Made by a program: the position numbers and the translations under genes. 64,000 nt of DNA, taken from positions 62,001-126,000 of the forward strand of contig CAYQDM010000004.1 in the NCBI GenBank assembly GCA_964416305.1, given 5' to 3'. The stretch is from Acidaminobacter sp964416305. Its GTDB lineage: Bacteria; Bacillota; Clostridia; Peptostreptococcales; Acidaminobacteraceae. The notes under the pieces were generated by a model. It had not been told where the DNA came from. It did not search any database and saw nothing but the letters and a program-made list of their open reading frames with translations. Positions 33,429 through 42,591 of this stretch are shown here, in pieces. Within the stretch, counting starts at the first letter, position 1; each line of letters starts with the position of its first letter.

Positions 33429-34940
33429 TTACTTCACCGCCTGTGTCGGAACGCGCTGAAGCAGCTCGCCGGTGTATAAGTCAAAATAATAGTGGTTGTC
33501 GCCAATTCCCAGGTGCCATGCAGGTAAATACGTGAGCACATTATTGTCGCGGGAAAGGAAATAAATCAGCTCGTATTCAGTTATATCATGCAAAATCTGA
33601 TAGACAAAGCCGAAGTCATCCTTTGAAGCTGCTGCTTCAGGATTCAGCGTAAGATAGTCACTTAAGATGAGGTCATACTGGTTCTCGATCAGCATATCCA
33701 AGCTGAGGACTTGATCTGAGGGATCGTTTTCAGGCAAGATCCTCTGAATCGTATCGTAGTTCTTCATCAGGTAGGTCACTTGGTCATTTGTAATTTCAAC
33801 CGTTGCCGTATATGACACGTCACGGTCTGACAAATCTATTGGGAGGCCTTGGTGGCGATGGCTGAAGTGGAATGTTTTGACCCTGACACCCGGTGCATCC
33901 TCCGTTTCGGTGAAATATTTGAGATAGAAGCCCTCGGGAAATGCACCGTATTTTCTGAGCTCAGCAACCACTTTTGTCAGGCTGTCTTTAAAGCTCAGAA
34001 TCTCATCTGAGGTACTTCCCCCCCGAAAGCGCTCCTGATATTCCAGACGCCCCTGCGTGCCAAATCTGAGCGCTCTGTCACCGTAGCCGTAAAGATAAAC
34101 GACAGATCCGTCTACTTCCCGGACGCGCTTAACGAAGTCAAATCGGGCACCAAAGGCAATATCCGCATAATAACGCTCTTGCTCCTCGCTGAGGGTTTCC
34201 AGACTGAACTCGTTCTGGACCCGAACCCGGTCAAAGGTTGGCATGGCGACAATCGGCTCAATGATGTGGTTTTCTCTGTAGATCTGATCCGGCTTTTCCA
34301 GTATGGTTCTGAGGGAGAACGTGTCTTCAATCCGCTTATATTCAATGGTTCCCTCATCCTTTTCAATCTGTGTCAGGAGTGCAGCCAAGTCAGAAATTTG
34401 GGAGTTGCCCGTACTCTCCCTGTTATAGGCGAAACTGACAAATCTCGCTTCTGCACGATTGCCAAGAAACAGGGTGCCCGGTTCGGACGTAGGAATAATG
34501 ATCACATCAAAGGCTGCTTTATCAAGAAGTTCACGGGGCTCCTTCGAACCGCTGGCGACCAGAATCTGATCCGCAGTCATGGCGAAAGGCAGCTTCAATA
34601 TCACGCTGCGCTGAGTCACGGCTTTATCCCAGGCGGTCTGGTCCGCTTCGGTGTAATCAGAGGTTTCAAGGGCACTGCGAATAAGCCCCTTGGCACTTGA
34701 CCAGAGGCTGTTTTTCAGACCGGTATCGAAGTGCCCTGAATACAAGCCACCCCCAAAGCTGACCTGATAGCCTTGGGGGTTTAAAAGGTCTTCGATATTC
34801 ACGCTCACCTGAACGTTTCCGCCGACGGAACCGGCCCGAGCACTTATGGAACTGGTGTCCAGCAGGAATTGTCCCGCCAGATAGGCGCAGATGGCAAATA
34901 ACACCATCAGTATTGCGGATTTCGCTTTTTCCAGAAGCAT
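33429..34940 (-). CDS. yycH: WalK-associated membrane protein YycH
   Basis: A 503-residue protein with one N-terminal helix (about residues 8-27) and a long external region of three-domain YycH type, ending in a domain related to YycI. It acts with YycI on the WalK kinase. The ATG at 34940 has GGAGGG upstream; an ATG 23 codons earlier has none and adds unlikely sequence. In Bacillus yycH directly follows walK; here a third gene separates them. Confidence 0.85.
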   Translation of the reverse strand: MLLEKAKSAILMVLFAICAYLAGQFLLDTSSISARAGSVGGNVQVSVNIEDLLNPQGYQVSFGGGLYSGHFDTGLKNSLWSSAKGLIRSALETSDYTEADQTAWDKAVTQRSVILKLPFAMTADQILVASGSKEPRELLDKAAFDVIIIPTSEPGTLFLGNRAEARFVSFAYNRESTGNSQISDLAALLTQIEKDEGTIEYKRIEDTFSLRTILEKPDQIYRENHIIEPIVAMPTFDRVRVQNEFSLETLSEEQERYYADIAFGARFDFVKRVREVDGSVVYLYGYGDRALRFGTQGRLEYQERFRGGSTSDEILSFKDSLTKVVAELRKYGAFPEGFYLKYFTETEDAPGVRVKTFHFSHRHQGLPIDLSDRDVSYTATVEITNDQVTYLMKNYDTIQRILPENDPSDQVLSLDMLIENQYDLILSDYLTLNPEAAASKDDFGFVYQILHDITEYELIYFLSRDNNVLTYLPAWHLGIGDNHYYFDLYTGELLQRVPTQAVK

Positions 34941-35003
34941 CCGACACCCTCCATAGTTTCTCAGCTTACAGCTGCACATAACATTTCTGTGTAAAATCGA
35001 CAA

Positions 35004-35028
35004 CCCCACGTCTGCGCTGCGCGTGGGG
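35004..35028. terminator. Hairpin after the uncharacterised wal-locus gene
   Basis: CCCCACG/CGTGGGG with an inner GCGC region, close after the stop codon at 35037. There is little T-tract, so it may attenuate, not end, transcription into yycH. Confidence 0.45.
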
Positions 35029-35036
35029 TCATAGGC

Positions 35037-35837
35037 TTATTGAGACAAACTGCTCTTGATGACATTATAGGCATTGTTCGGAAGATCCTGAGCGGAGTCC
35101 ATTGCGCGAACGGTAACACGCTCCACCTTGATGGTGCGGTTCACGTCATTGCGCCTGAAGTTGATCAGATAGGTTCCGACAGCCGGCTTCTCGAGGGTCA
35201 CTCTAAAGGTCGGAATCGCGCCTACTTTGACATCCTGCCAACTGTAAACCGTCACTTGGGCAATCCTTCTGAATTGATAGGCCGCCGCATCATACTCGAT
35301 CATGATGGCGCTCAAATCCCGAGAGGCTTTGTTGCGGCGCTCGACGAGGAGATCCATTTCATACTGGCTGATAAAACCGGTCTTCATTTTGATTTCTTCC
35401 TGAACGCGGTTGAGATCAAACTCAGCACGGATTCGCTTTTCGTAAGCACTTACAAAATCATCAATCACCTGACCGCGATAGGCCGTTGTTCTGTATTCGT
35501 TCGCAAAACTGTCAGCCAGCTTGACCGGCCTCAATTTTTCAAGGTTTCTAACGATGTCATAGCCGTCCCAGCGCACTATACTCATAGACACGTCCATGTC
35601 TTTGAGAAGGCGTACAGAAAGAAACAGATTGTCCCGTATGAAGACCTCGTTGCTGATGCCATATTTAGGTTCCAGAATATCGATCGATCCCGCCAATTCA
35701 CGATCTGTAACAGCCGTGGCATATCCAGGGACGCCGGCAAACGCAGCCAGCAGCACAAATACCGCTGCCACCCTGACCATTGCCATGCCCCGTGACCTGA
35801 TTGCTGTAAGGATCAGCGAAAGAACATGCATGCTCAT
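35037..35837 (-). CDS. Uncharacterised secreted protein inside the wal locus
   Basis: A 266-residue protein of unknown family. A hydrophobic stretch at about residues 20-38 ends in GYATA and looks like a signal peptide. The central part (about 90-160) is charged and probably helical, and the last 80 residues look like a small beta domain (VTVYSWQDVKVGAIPTFRVTLEKPAVGTYLINF). It lies between walK and yycH, and a WalR-type box is in its promoter, so it is probably secreted and part of wall homeostasis. The ATG at 35837 has GAGGTG upstream; a GTG three codons earlier is also open. Confidence 0.7.
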   Translation of the reverse strand: MSMHVLSLILTAIRSRGMAMVRVAAVFVLLAAFAGVPGYATAVTDRELAGSIDILEPKYGISNEVFIRDNLFLSVRLLKDMDVSMSIVRWDGYDIVRNLEKLRPVKLADSFANEYRTTAYRGQVIDDFVSAYEKRIRAEFDLNRVQEEIKMKTGFISQYEMDLLVERRNKASRDLSAIMIEYDAAAYQFRRIAQVTVYSWQDVKVGAIPTFRVTLEKPAVGTYLINFRRNDVNRTIKVERVTVRAMDSAQDLPNNAYNVIKSSLSQ

Positions 35838-36077
35838 AATTTTCACCTCAAGTGCTAATCATTTATCCAGAAAGAAGTCCGCCATTTTGATTTCCATGCA
35901 CTTAAAAAATCACCGGCGCACTTCGGCACTTTCAACTTGGATAAATTCATTATAACCCATGCATGTTACAGTTCCATTACATCAGTTTTAAGAACTCTTT
36001 ACACAATTTTGACGTTCTCTGCGAACGGTCCCCATTTTCGCCATGATCGGTGCTTTTCGGCTTCTTTTAAAAGCAGT
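35838..36077. other. Gap between walK and the next wal-locus gene
   Basis: A 240-base gap containing the WalR-box promoter (35949-35981) described separately. A GCCGATGGT motif lies at its edge (36082-36090) over the walK stop codon. No terminator with a T-run was recognised. Confidence 0.5.
35949..35981 (-). promoter_or_regulatory. Promoter with WalR box
   Basis: On the minus strand TGTAAT-GGAAC-TGTAAC (35965-35981) fits the WalR consensus TGTWAH-N5-TGTWAH exactly. A perfect TATAAT (35949-35954) lies 10 bases further on and no -35 is evident, as expected for WalR activation. It faces the uncharacterised gene and yycHI. Confidence 0.7.
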
Positions 36078-37865
36078 TTATGCCGATGGTGCTACAACCG
36101 GAAGCCGAATCGTGACAGTCGTCCCAATATCAACCGTCGATTCAATGGCAATACTGCCCCCATGCGCCTCTACAAACTGCTGCGCGATTGACAGACCGAG
36201 TCCCGTACCGCCGAGCGCTCTTGATCTGGCTTTATCCACTCGATAAAATCTCTCAAAAATTCTCGATAAGTCTTTCTCCGGAATACCCATGCCGTTGTCG
36301 CAGATTCTCAAAACAAGCTCCTTGGGCAGTTTAGAAGCAAAGATGGTAATCTTGCCTTCCTCCGGTGTATACTTGACCGCATTGCCTATGACATTAATCA
36401 ACACCTGCTCCATACGGTCATAATCAAAGATCGAAACCATGGACTCTTCCTGGGCATTGACTTTGATCCACTGTCTTTTTGGTTTGTATGCCGTTTCAAG
36501 TTTTTTGATGCTTTGACGGATCAAATGCAGCATATCGTGCTCTTCCAAATGAAGATTGGCTGTCCTGGCATCAAAATTTGAAAGTTGAAGCAAGTCCCTG
36601 ACCAGACGCGCCATGCGGTCCGCCTCGCCATCAATGACGCCGAGAAACTGCTGTACGGTTTCCGGGTCGTCAATGCCGCCGTCCAGGAGTGTTTCGGTAT
36701 AGGATTTAATGCTTGTGAGTGGTGTCTTCAGCTCATGGGATACATTAGCCACGAAGTCCCGTCTCATGCGATCGAGCTTCTCCTGCTCTGTGACGTCCTG
36801 AAGCACGAAGACAAACCCGGATTTAATGCCCCTGACATTTTCAAACGGCGCGAAGTTGACCCTCAAGGTGGATCCTTTGTAATCGATAATCCTGCTGCCG
36901 GACCAACGCGTTCCGTCTTCTACAATCTGGTTCATAGTCAGATTTGGGTCAATTTCCTTTAAAATCTGATCGATCCGTTCCGCACGAAATGGCAATTCCA
37001 ACATTTCCAGGGCCTTTGGATTCAGATGGATGATGTCCCCGTCCCGATCCACTGCGACAAGACCATCATCCATGTAATGCAGAATGGCTTCAAGTTTGCT
37101 CTTTTCACGTGAGATTTCATCCATGCTGGTTTTTAACTCACTGGTCAAAACGTTGAACATTTCGGCCAGTTTACCTATTTCGTCATTGGATTTAACATCA
37201 ACCTTCTGGTCAAAATCACCCGCGGCCATTTTAGCCGCTTTTTCAGTCACATCATTAATTGGCTCCGTAATAGTACGCGCGATCATAAAGCCCAGGAGAA
37301 TGGTGATCCCGAGGGCTGCCAGTGTAGCGCGGACTATGGTCGCCTTGGATTCCGAAAGGCTCTTGTAGACATCTGTCAGGTCATACCTGATATAGAGAAG
37401 TCCGACGACCGCCTGTCCCCCATTTCGAATGGGTTCAACGCGGTCCATGGTCCTGATCAGGTAGCCATCGTCTTCAATTGTGATGCTTTTTTCAACGGTC
37501 TTCCCGTTAAGCCCTTCCACCAGAAGCTCAAAATCCAAAAATTCTTCAGCACTTCTGCCAATATTCTGCGTACTGGTTGCCGCAATTTTATAGTCTGCGC
37601 CATTGATTATGAAAATCTCTTCTCTAAAGCCCAACTCACTCTGGTTCTGAATGATCGTTCTGATCTCAGCGCTGTCGAAACCCTGGTCCACATAGCGCTC
37701 AATTTGAGGCTTGATCAGCTCCGTCAGGTTCATCAGGCGCCTTGAAACGTCATCCATATGATAGCGTTCAAAGGATTCCACAATAATGACTCCGGCTATA
37801 ATCATGCCGATAAAAACCAGCATAAAATATATGGTGGTAAACTTCCAACGTATGCTTTTGAACAT
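36078..37865 (-). CDS. walK: Sensor histidine kinase WalK
   Basis: A 595-residue membrane kinase controlling cell-wall metabolism. Order: helix 1 (about residues 11-30), external sensor domain to 175, helix 2 (about 178-197), HAMP (to 247), PAS (about 255-358), HisKA with phospho-acceptor His377 in FVANVSHELKTPL, then the ATPase with N-box near 491-495, DNGMGIP at 523-529 and GGTGLGL at 552-558. It phosphorylates WalR, encoded 5 bases upstream. The GCCGATGGT motif at 36082-36090 covers the stop codon. Confidence 0.95.
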   Translation of the reverse strand: MFKSIRWKFTTIYFMLVFIGMIIAGVIIVESFERYHMDDVSRRLMNLTELIKPQIERYVDQGFDSAEIRTIIQNQSELGFREEIFIINGADYKIAATSTQNIGRSAEEFLDFELLVEGLNGKTVEKSITIEDDGYLIRTMDRVEPIRNGGQAVVGLLYIRYDLTDVYKSLSESKATIVRATLAALGITILLGFMIARTITEPINDVTEKAAKMAAGDFDQKVDVKSNDEIGKLAEMFNVLTSELKTSMDEISREKSKLEAILHYMDDGLVAVDRDGDIIHLNPKALEMLELPFRAERIDQILKEIDPNLTMNQIVEDGTRWSGSRIIDYKGSTLRVNFAPFENVRGIKSGFVFVLQDVTEQEKLDRMRRDFVANVSHELKTPLTSIKSYTETLLDGGIDDPETVQQFLGVIDGEADRMARLVRDLLQLSNFDARTANLHLEEHDMLHLIRQSIKKLETAYKPKRQWIKVNAQEESMVSIFDYDRMEQVLINVIGNAVKYTPEEGKITIFASKLPKELVLRICDNGMGIPEKDLSRIFERFYRVDKARSRALGGTGLGLSIAQQFVEAHGGSIAIESTVDIGTTVTIRLPVVAPSA

Positions 37866-37870
37866 AAGCT

Positions 37871-38578
37871 TTAAAACCTTTTAAAATAGTAACCGACACC
37901 GCGCTTGGTCAAAATATATTTTGGATTGCTGGAATCATCTTCAACCTTTTCTCTCAAACGGCGCACAGTGACATCCACAGTACGAATGTCGCCAAAATAC
38001 TCATATCCCCAAACATCCTTCAACAGCTGTTCACGGGTGAAAATCTGATTGTCCTGAGTCGCCAGAAATTTAAGGAGTTCAAACTCACGCAGCGTCAGTT
38101 CAATAACTGTGGACCTCTTGGTGACTTCATAGCGTTCAAAGTCAATTTTTAATTCTCCGGCCTCAAGCATCAGACTCTGAACAGATCCCCCTGTGATGTC
38201 AACCCCTGCAGGCTCTGTTCGCCTCAGGTTGGCCTTGACTCTGGCAATCAGCTCTCTCATGCCAAAGGGCTTTGTGATGTAATCATCAGCACCAAGCTCA
38301 AGCCCAAGTACCTTGTCCACTTCTTCCTCTTTTGCCGTCAGCATGATCACGGGGACTTGGCTGCCTTCTCTAATTTTTTTCAAGACCTGAAAGCCATCCA
38401 GCCGTGGCAGCATAACATCCAGAAGTACTAAGTCCGGCTGCTCCGCTTTCATTTGCTGCAGCGCTTCTTCACCGTCAAAGGCGGTTATAATGTGATAACC
38501 CTCTTTGGTCAGGTTAAAACGTATGATATCCGAAATCGGTTTTTCGTCGTCTACAACTAGAACTTTGCGTGGATTCAT
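37871..38578 (-). CDS. walR: Response regulator WalR
   Basis: A 235-residue OmpR-type regulator. The receiver has Asp10-Asp11, phospho-acceptor Asp54, Thr81 and Lys103, and the C-terminal winged helix ends in TVDVTVRRLREKVEDDSSNPKYILTKRGVGY. It controls autolysins and wall enzymes and is essential in many Firmicutes. The ATG at 38578 has GGGGTGG upstream; a GTG three codons earlier is the alternative. Confidence 0.95.
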   Translation of the reverse strand: MNPRKVLVVDDEKPISDIIRFNLTKEGYHIITAFDGEEALQQMKAEQPDLVLLDVMLPRLDGFQVLKKIREGSQVPVIMLTAKEEEVDKVLGLELGADDYITKPFGMRELIARVKANLRRTEPAGVDITGGSVQSLMLEAGELKIDFERYEVTKRSTVIELTLREFELLKFLATQDNQIFTREQLLKDVWGYEYFGDIRTVDVTVRRLREKVEDDSSNPKYILTKRGVGYYFKRF

Positions 38579-38610
38579 TGGTGCCACCCCGTTTCTGTAG
38601 GATTAATATC

Positions 38611-38639
38611 ATTCTAACGTACAAATGTTCAATTGTCCA
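38611..38639 (-). promoter_or_regulatory. Promoter of walRK
   Basis: TGGACA (38634-38639), a 17-base spacer and TAGAAT (38611-38616) on the minus strand, about 30 bases before the walR start. Confidence 0.7.
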
Positions 38640-38680
38640 CAAGGTCAAAAAAATGGGCTCGTGAGGGCGCTCCATAGAAA

Positions 38681-38719
38681 AAGAAAGCTTCCGGAAGGCA
38701 TGCTTCCGGAAGCTTTCTT
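38681..38719 (-). terminator. Terminator of the M23 peptidase gene
   Basis: A 17-base-pair perfect stem (AAGAAAGCTTCCGGAAG) with a 5-base loop, followed on the minus strand by a T-rich run. Confidence 0.9.
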
Positions 38720-38725
38720 ACAATT

Positions 38726-40180
38726 TTACATTTTAATATAATTCAAAGGATTCTTAGGCACACCATTAATTCTGACTTCAAAATGAAGGTGCGGACCTGT
38801 GCTGCTTCCGGAATTGCCGCTCAGTGCGATTTGCTGACCTTTGTAAACTTTGTCGCCCTTTTTCACCTGAAGCTTCGAATTGTGTGCATATACAGTAACT
38901 ACGCCGTCACCATGACTGATGCGAACAGTATAGCCATAACCGCCGTCATAACCGGAAAAAGTAACTGTTCCACCATCCGCCGCCTTAATAGCAGTACCCG
39001 TAGATAAACCAATATCTATTCCGTTGTGTCTTCTGCCCCAGCGGGTGCCAAATGGTGAAGTGACAGTGCCGCGGGATACAGGTTTAGCCAAGACGCCGGA
39101 ACCCACTGTTGCAGGTCTGGCTTTGGTACCCTTCACAACGACTTTTGTGGTAGGTTCTGCAATAACCTTTTCACTGAGAATTTCTCTGTTGACTTCGATG
39201 CCGTTTTCTCTGACGACATTGGCAACGACTTCCCGTTCGCCGTTTGAACCGGAAGTAGTGACTTTATTCGTCCCCTTATATGTAGAAGCGTCTTCTTTAA
39301 CAACGGTCTCAAACGGGATCTGTTCTTTATAGACTGCTTTCTCCACCGTACACACCGTAACGAGCGAAGCAGGCACCATCAAACTGACTTTTGCGCCAAT
39401 TTGAAGTTTTTCAGGCGTAATGCCTGGATTAGCCTTTTCCAGATCCTCAACTGCGATCTGATACTTTTGTGAAATTGTCCAGAAGTTTTCACCCGATTCG
39501 ACGACGTGGATCTTCTCCTGGTCTGTGCCCTTCATAATGTATTCAACAGATCTCTCCGGAACACTGTATGCTTTAAATAAACCTGCTTCTTTTCTTGTCG
39601 CAGCAACTTCAACCGTCTCTTTGAAGTAAGCTTCTACAATGTCTTTATCAGCAGTGAAGTTCGACATTAAGGTGTCGATCACACTTTGTGCTTCACTTTC
39701 TGACTTAAAGAAACCATACTCTTCGCCGTCAATTTTGACAGCATAGCCCTCAAGAGCAGGCGCATCAAAAGAAGCGGCATCCTCTATGAGTTCCGTAATA
39801 TCCGCAGACGCCTTTTTCGCACCTTCTGGAATCAGCGGCATTTTTTCAGCAACGCCTGCTTCTGAAAAAGTCGATGCAAGCATAATCTGATTTGGTGATT
39901 GAACTTCAACGGATTGAAGGTCTGTTAACTGAACTGTTGAAAAAGAACCGGCTTCCAGCGTAAATACGCTCGATACGGCGACAGCAAGCATAGCCGCTAC
40001 CACAGACGTGGCATACCGGTTGCGCTTGAAGAAATCGACATGTTTATGAGTATCGAAATCTGCAGGGGTAACAACAGAGCTGTCAAGTTTTTTCAAGGTT
40101 TTGCCTGATGCTCGGCGCAGCATAGCTTCGCCTGATTCAAGACCCTTTGCAATCCTTTTCTGGATCTGTTTAAGCTGCAT
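38726..40180 (-). CDS. M23 peptidase with LysM and G5 domains
   Basis: A 484-residue cell-wall endopeptidase. A membrane helix at about residues 56-73 is followed by an external part: LysM at about 222-270 (VVESGENFWTISQKYQIAV), G5 at about 275-350, and a C-terminal M23 domain from about 365 with zinc motifs HNGIDIG and HLHFEV. It should cut peptidoglycan cross-links or stem peptides during growth. A WalR-like box is in its promoter, which fits the known wal regulon. AGGAGAG precedes the ATG. Confidence 0.9.
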   Translation of the reverse strand: MQLKQIQKRIAKGLESGEAMLRRASGKTLKKLDSSVVTPADFDTHKHVDFFKRNRYATSVVAAMLAVAVSSVFTLEAGSFSTVQLTDLQSVEVQSPNQIMLASTFSEAGVAEKMPLIPEGAKKASADITELIEDAASFDAPALEGYAVKIDGEEYGFFKSESEAQSVIDTLMSNFTADKDIVEAYFKETVEVAATRKEAGLFKAYSVPERSVEYIMKGTDQEKIHVVESGENFWTISQKYQIAVEDLEKANPGITPEKLQIGAKVSLMVPASLVTVCTVEKAVYKEQIPFETVVKEDASTYKGTNKVTTSGSNGEREVVANVVRENGIEVNREILSEKVIAEPTTKVVVKGTKARPATVGSGVLAKPVSRGTVTSPFGTRWGRRHNGIDIGLSTGTAIKAADGGTVTFSGYDGGYGYTVRISHGDGVVTVYAHNSKLQVKKGDKVYKGQQIALSGNSGSSTGPHLHFEVRINGVPKNPLNYIKM

Positions 40181-40255
40181 AATTCTCTCCTGTGTTCTTC
40201 AGATTTTGTTACAACAGAAATCAGAATTTAATGATTTCTTAATAAATCCTCAATC

Positions 40256-40290
40256 AGTATACCATAAAAATCGTTTCCAAACTAATTACA
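40256..40290 (-). promoter_or_regulatory. Promoter with WalR-like box for the M23 peptidase
   Basis: On the minus strand TGTAAT-TAGTT-TGGAAA (40274-40290) matches the WalR consensus with one mismatch in the second half. TATACT (40256-40261) lies 12 bases further on, the same layout as at 35949-35981. Confidence 0.5.
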
Positions 40291-40310
40291 AAATCAAATT
40301 TCTTTTGTGA

Positions 40311-40316
40311 TATAAT
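40311..40316 (+). promoter_or_regulatory. Probable -10 of the dnaD-dnaC operon
   Basis: TATAAT on the plus strand 58 bases before the dnaD start; the -35 is weak. It lies back to back with the M23 promoter. Confidence 0.45.
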
Positions 40317-40373
40317 AAAAATGCTCGAAATCAAAAAAGAACGTTGTATTTTCAATAGAAAGCAGGGAATGCC

Positions 40374-41450
40374 ATGGGATTCCACCTACAAGAAGAAAAG
40401 GTTGATTTTGGTACAACTTCCATAGAAAATATATTTATTAATGATTTTATGCCAATGGCTAATGGAACTTATGTTAAAGTTTACCTATTGGGATACAAAT
40501 TGGCAAGAGACGCAAATTTAAGTATAAAAAGCGACCATCGTTCCATTTCCAGACATTTAAGCATACCGTTGGAAGATGTTTTGTCTGCGTGGGATTTTTG
40601 GGAAAAGAAGAAAATAATTGTAAAACACCCTAAGGATGAAAGCGTCGGGATCTCCAGCGACTATGATGTTGAATTTCTATCTCTGCGACAGCTCTATCTT
40701 GACAATAATTTCGCTCCTAAGAATTTGGACCCGGATCATTCCAAGCCTTCTTCAGGCGATTTGATCGACTCCATGAAAAATGCCGAGATTAGAGATATGT
40801 TTTATAGCGTCGACCAGATCATGAGGCGGCAGCTCACACCAAACGAGCGTACAGAGGTCTTGAGCTGGGTATTTGAGTTCAATCTGTCGCCTGAGCTGAT
40901 CATTAAAGCCTTCCTTTATTCTGTAGAGCAAAAAAACGTGAAGAATGTCAATTACGTCGGTGCAGTCCTGCGTGGCTGGTATGATCAGGGGATCTTGACC
41001 CCTGAGGAGGCCGAGGAGCTCATGAAGTCCAGCGGTAAGGCTTACGCTGCCTACAGAAAAATCTATAGGGTCCTTGGCTACACCAACAGGACAGTTTCCG
41101 GCGGAGACCGTGAAATCATCGACCGTTGGATTGACAGAGATCAGCTGGATCTTGATTTTTTGTGTGAAGTCATCAAGGAAGCCAGCAAAAGAACTTCGAA
41201 CGCCAATATGAATTATATGGATACGGTCGTGGGCAACCTCATTGAAAATAAAATTGATACAATTGAGAAATATAAAGCCTACATGGCGGAACGTGCCTCT
41301 GCAAAAGCCTCTAACGCCGAGTCGCAGAGCACCTCAAAATCGAGGGAACCCGTAAAATCAGGATCAAAAAACCGTTTCCACGAATTCGAACCAAAGAGAG
41401 ATGACTATTCACCGGAGGACCTCGAAAAGCTGTTGAGGTCTAAAAAGTAA
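40374..41450 (+). CDS. DnaD domain replication protein
   Basis: A 358-residue DnaD-like primosome protein. An N-terminal winged-helix part (about residues 10-110) is followed by a DnaB_2/DnaD C-terminal domain (about 130-215, with VNYVGAVLRGWYDQGI) and a second similar segment (about 230-300), then a charged tail. It is expected to help load the replicative helicase with the DnaC/DnaI-type ATPase encoded 75 bases downstream. GGGA before the ATG is a modest ribosome site. Confidence 0.85.
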   Translation: MGFHLQEEKVDFGTTSIENIFINDFMPMANGTYVKVYLLGYKLARDANLSIKSDHRSISRHLSIPLEDVLSAWDFWEKKKIIVKHPKDESVGISSDYDVEFLSLRQLYLDNNFAPKNLDPDHSKPSSGDLIDSMKNAEIRDMFYSVDQIMRRQLTPNERTEVLSWVFEFNLSPELIIKAFLYSVEQKNVKNVNYVGAVLRGWYDQGILTPEEAEELMKSSGKAYAAYRKIYRVLGYTNRTVSGGDREIIDRWIDRDQLDLDFLCEVIKEASKRTSNANMNYMDTVVGNLIENKIDTIEKYKAYMAERASAKASNAESQSTSKSREPVKSGSKNRFHEFEPKRDDYSPEDLEKLLRSKK

Positions 41451-41524
41451 GACATTAACTATATCAAAAAGGGGGATCGGATCTGGACCAGCGCCTTATC
41501 AAGCCTGTTTGCCGGACACATCAT

Positions 41525-42502
41525 ATGAAAAATCGCATCCGCGACATCCAAAGCGCCTACCAATTGCGCCGTGATCGTGCCAGATACGATCAGGAACGGC
41601 GAAAAAATGAAATCTATGACAGAGTTCCACAAATTCGTGCCATTGATGAGGAAATTTCGAGAACGGGCTTGAAACTCTCAAAGCTCGTCCTTTATGGCAA
41701 TGTTGATCCTGAGAAAGCTATAAAAGACCTGGAAGAAGCTCTCAAGAAACTTAAGAACGAACGGGCCTTTCTCATGACCGAGCACAATTTTCCTCTCGAT
41801 TATGCGGAACTGCACTATACCTGCCCTCTATGCTCTGATACCGGGCATCTGCCTGATGGACGCCTTTGTAAATGCTACCGCCAGCAACTCATCGAGTATG
41901 CCTATGATATGTCGAATCTGAAAGGCGTCCTGAGCCGCGAAAATTTTTCGACCTTTGATATGTCACTGTTCAGTGATGAGCCCTTTAAAGCCGAAACTCT
42001 CACGCCACGGGCGAATATGAATGAGATCCTCTCCATAAGCGAGGGTTTTGTCCACGAATTTGGAAACAAATACGACAATCTGCTGTTCTACGGCGCTACA
42101 GGCCTGGGGAAGACATTTCTGTGCCATGCGATCGCGAAATCACTGCTGGATAAGGGATATACCGTTATTTACCAGACGGCGTTCGGCTTGATCAAACTGC
42201 TTGAAAAGTACACCTTCAGCGAAACCGGCCGTTCCGAAGCGGCGGATGCCTATCAGATGCTCTTTGAATCTGATCTTCTGATCATCGACGATTTGGGGAC
42301 AGAAATGGTGAATACCTTTACAAACACCGAGATTTTCAACCTCATCAATACGCGCCTGCTCAGACAGAAGCCTATGATTCTCTCCACCAACCTGACGCCG
42401 GTTCAACTGAGAGAAACCTATAGTGAACGTGTCGCGTCCCGGCTGTTCGGAGAATTTCGCTTTCTCTACTTTTATGGCAAGGATCTCCGCTGGGAAGTGT
42501 GA
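41525..42502 (+). CDS. dnaC: DnaC/DnaI-type helicase loader ATPase
   Basis: A 325-residue AAA+ helicase loader. An N-terminal helical part is followed by a zinc-binding CPLCSDTGHLPDGRLCKC cluster (near residue 100), Walker A YGATGLGKTF, Walker B LLIIDDLGTE and the sensor STNL. It loads DnaB onto DNA. The ATG at 41525 has only a weak ribosome site; the frame is open upstream to a CTG preceded by GGGGG, but the ATG start already aligns with the family N-terminus. Confidence 0.9.
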   Translation: MKNRIRDIQSAYQLRRDRARYDQERRKNEIYDRVPQIRAIDEEISRTGLKLSKLVLYGNVDPEKAIKDLEEALKKLKNERAFLMTEHNFPLDYAELHYTCPLCSDTGHLPDGRLCKCYRQQLIEYAYDMSNLKGVLSRENFSTFDMSLFSDEPFKAETLTPRANMNEILSISEGFVHEFGNKYDNLLFYGATGLGKTFLCHAIAKSLLDKGYTVIYQTAFGLIKLLEKYTFSETGRSEAADAYQMLFESDLLIIDDLGTEMVNTFTNTEIFNLINTRLLRQKPMILSTNLTPVQLRETYSERVASRLFGEFRFLYFYGKDLRWEV

Positions 42503-42532
42503 CAGTTGAGTGACATGTAATCAAAAACTATT

Positions 42533-42576
42533 AAAGGGAAGTTGGTGTAAACAATCACCAAACTTCCCTTTTCCAT
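42533..42576. terminator. Bidirectional terminator between dnaC and purA
   Basis: AAAGGGAAGTTGGTGT/ACACCAACTTCCCTTT-type stem (one base bulged), with A and T runs on both sides, between convergent genes. Confidence 0.85.
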
Positions 42577-42591
42577 TTTATACAGTTAAAT

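Noticed and set aside
41483..41524. CTG start upstream of the dnaC ATG, after GGGGG
   Set aside because: CTG starts are rare and the ATG-initiated protein already begins where family members do; kept only as a possibility.
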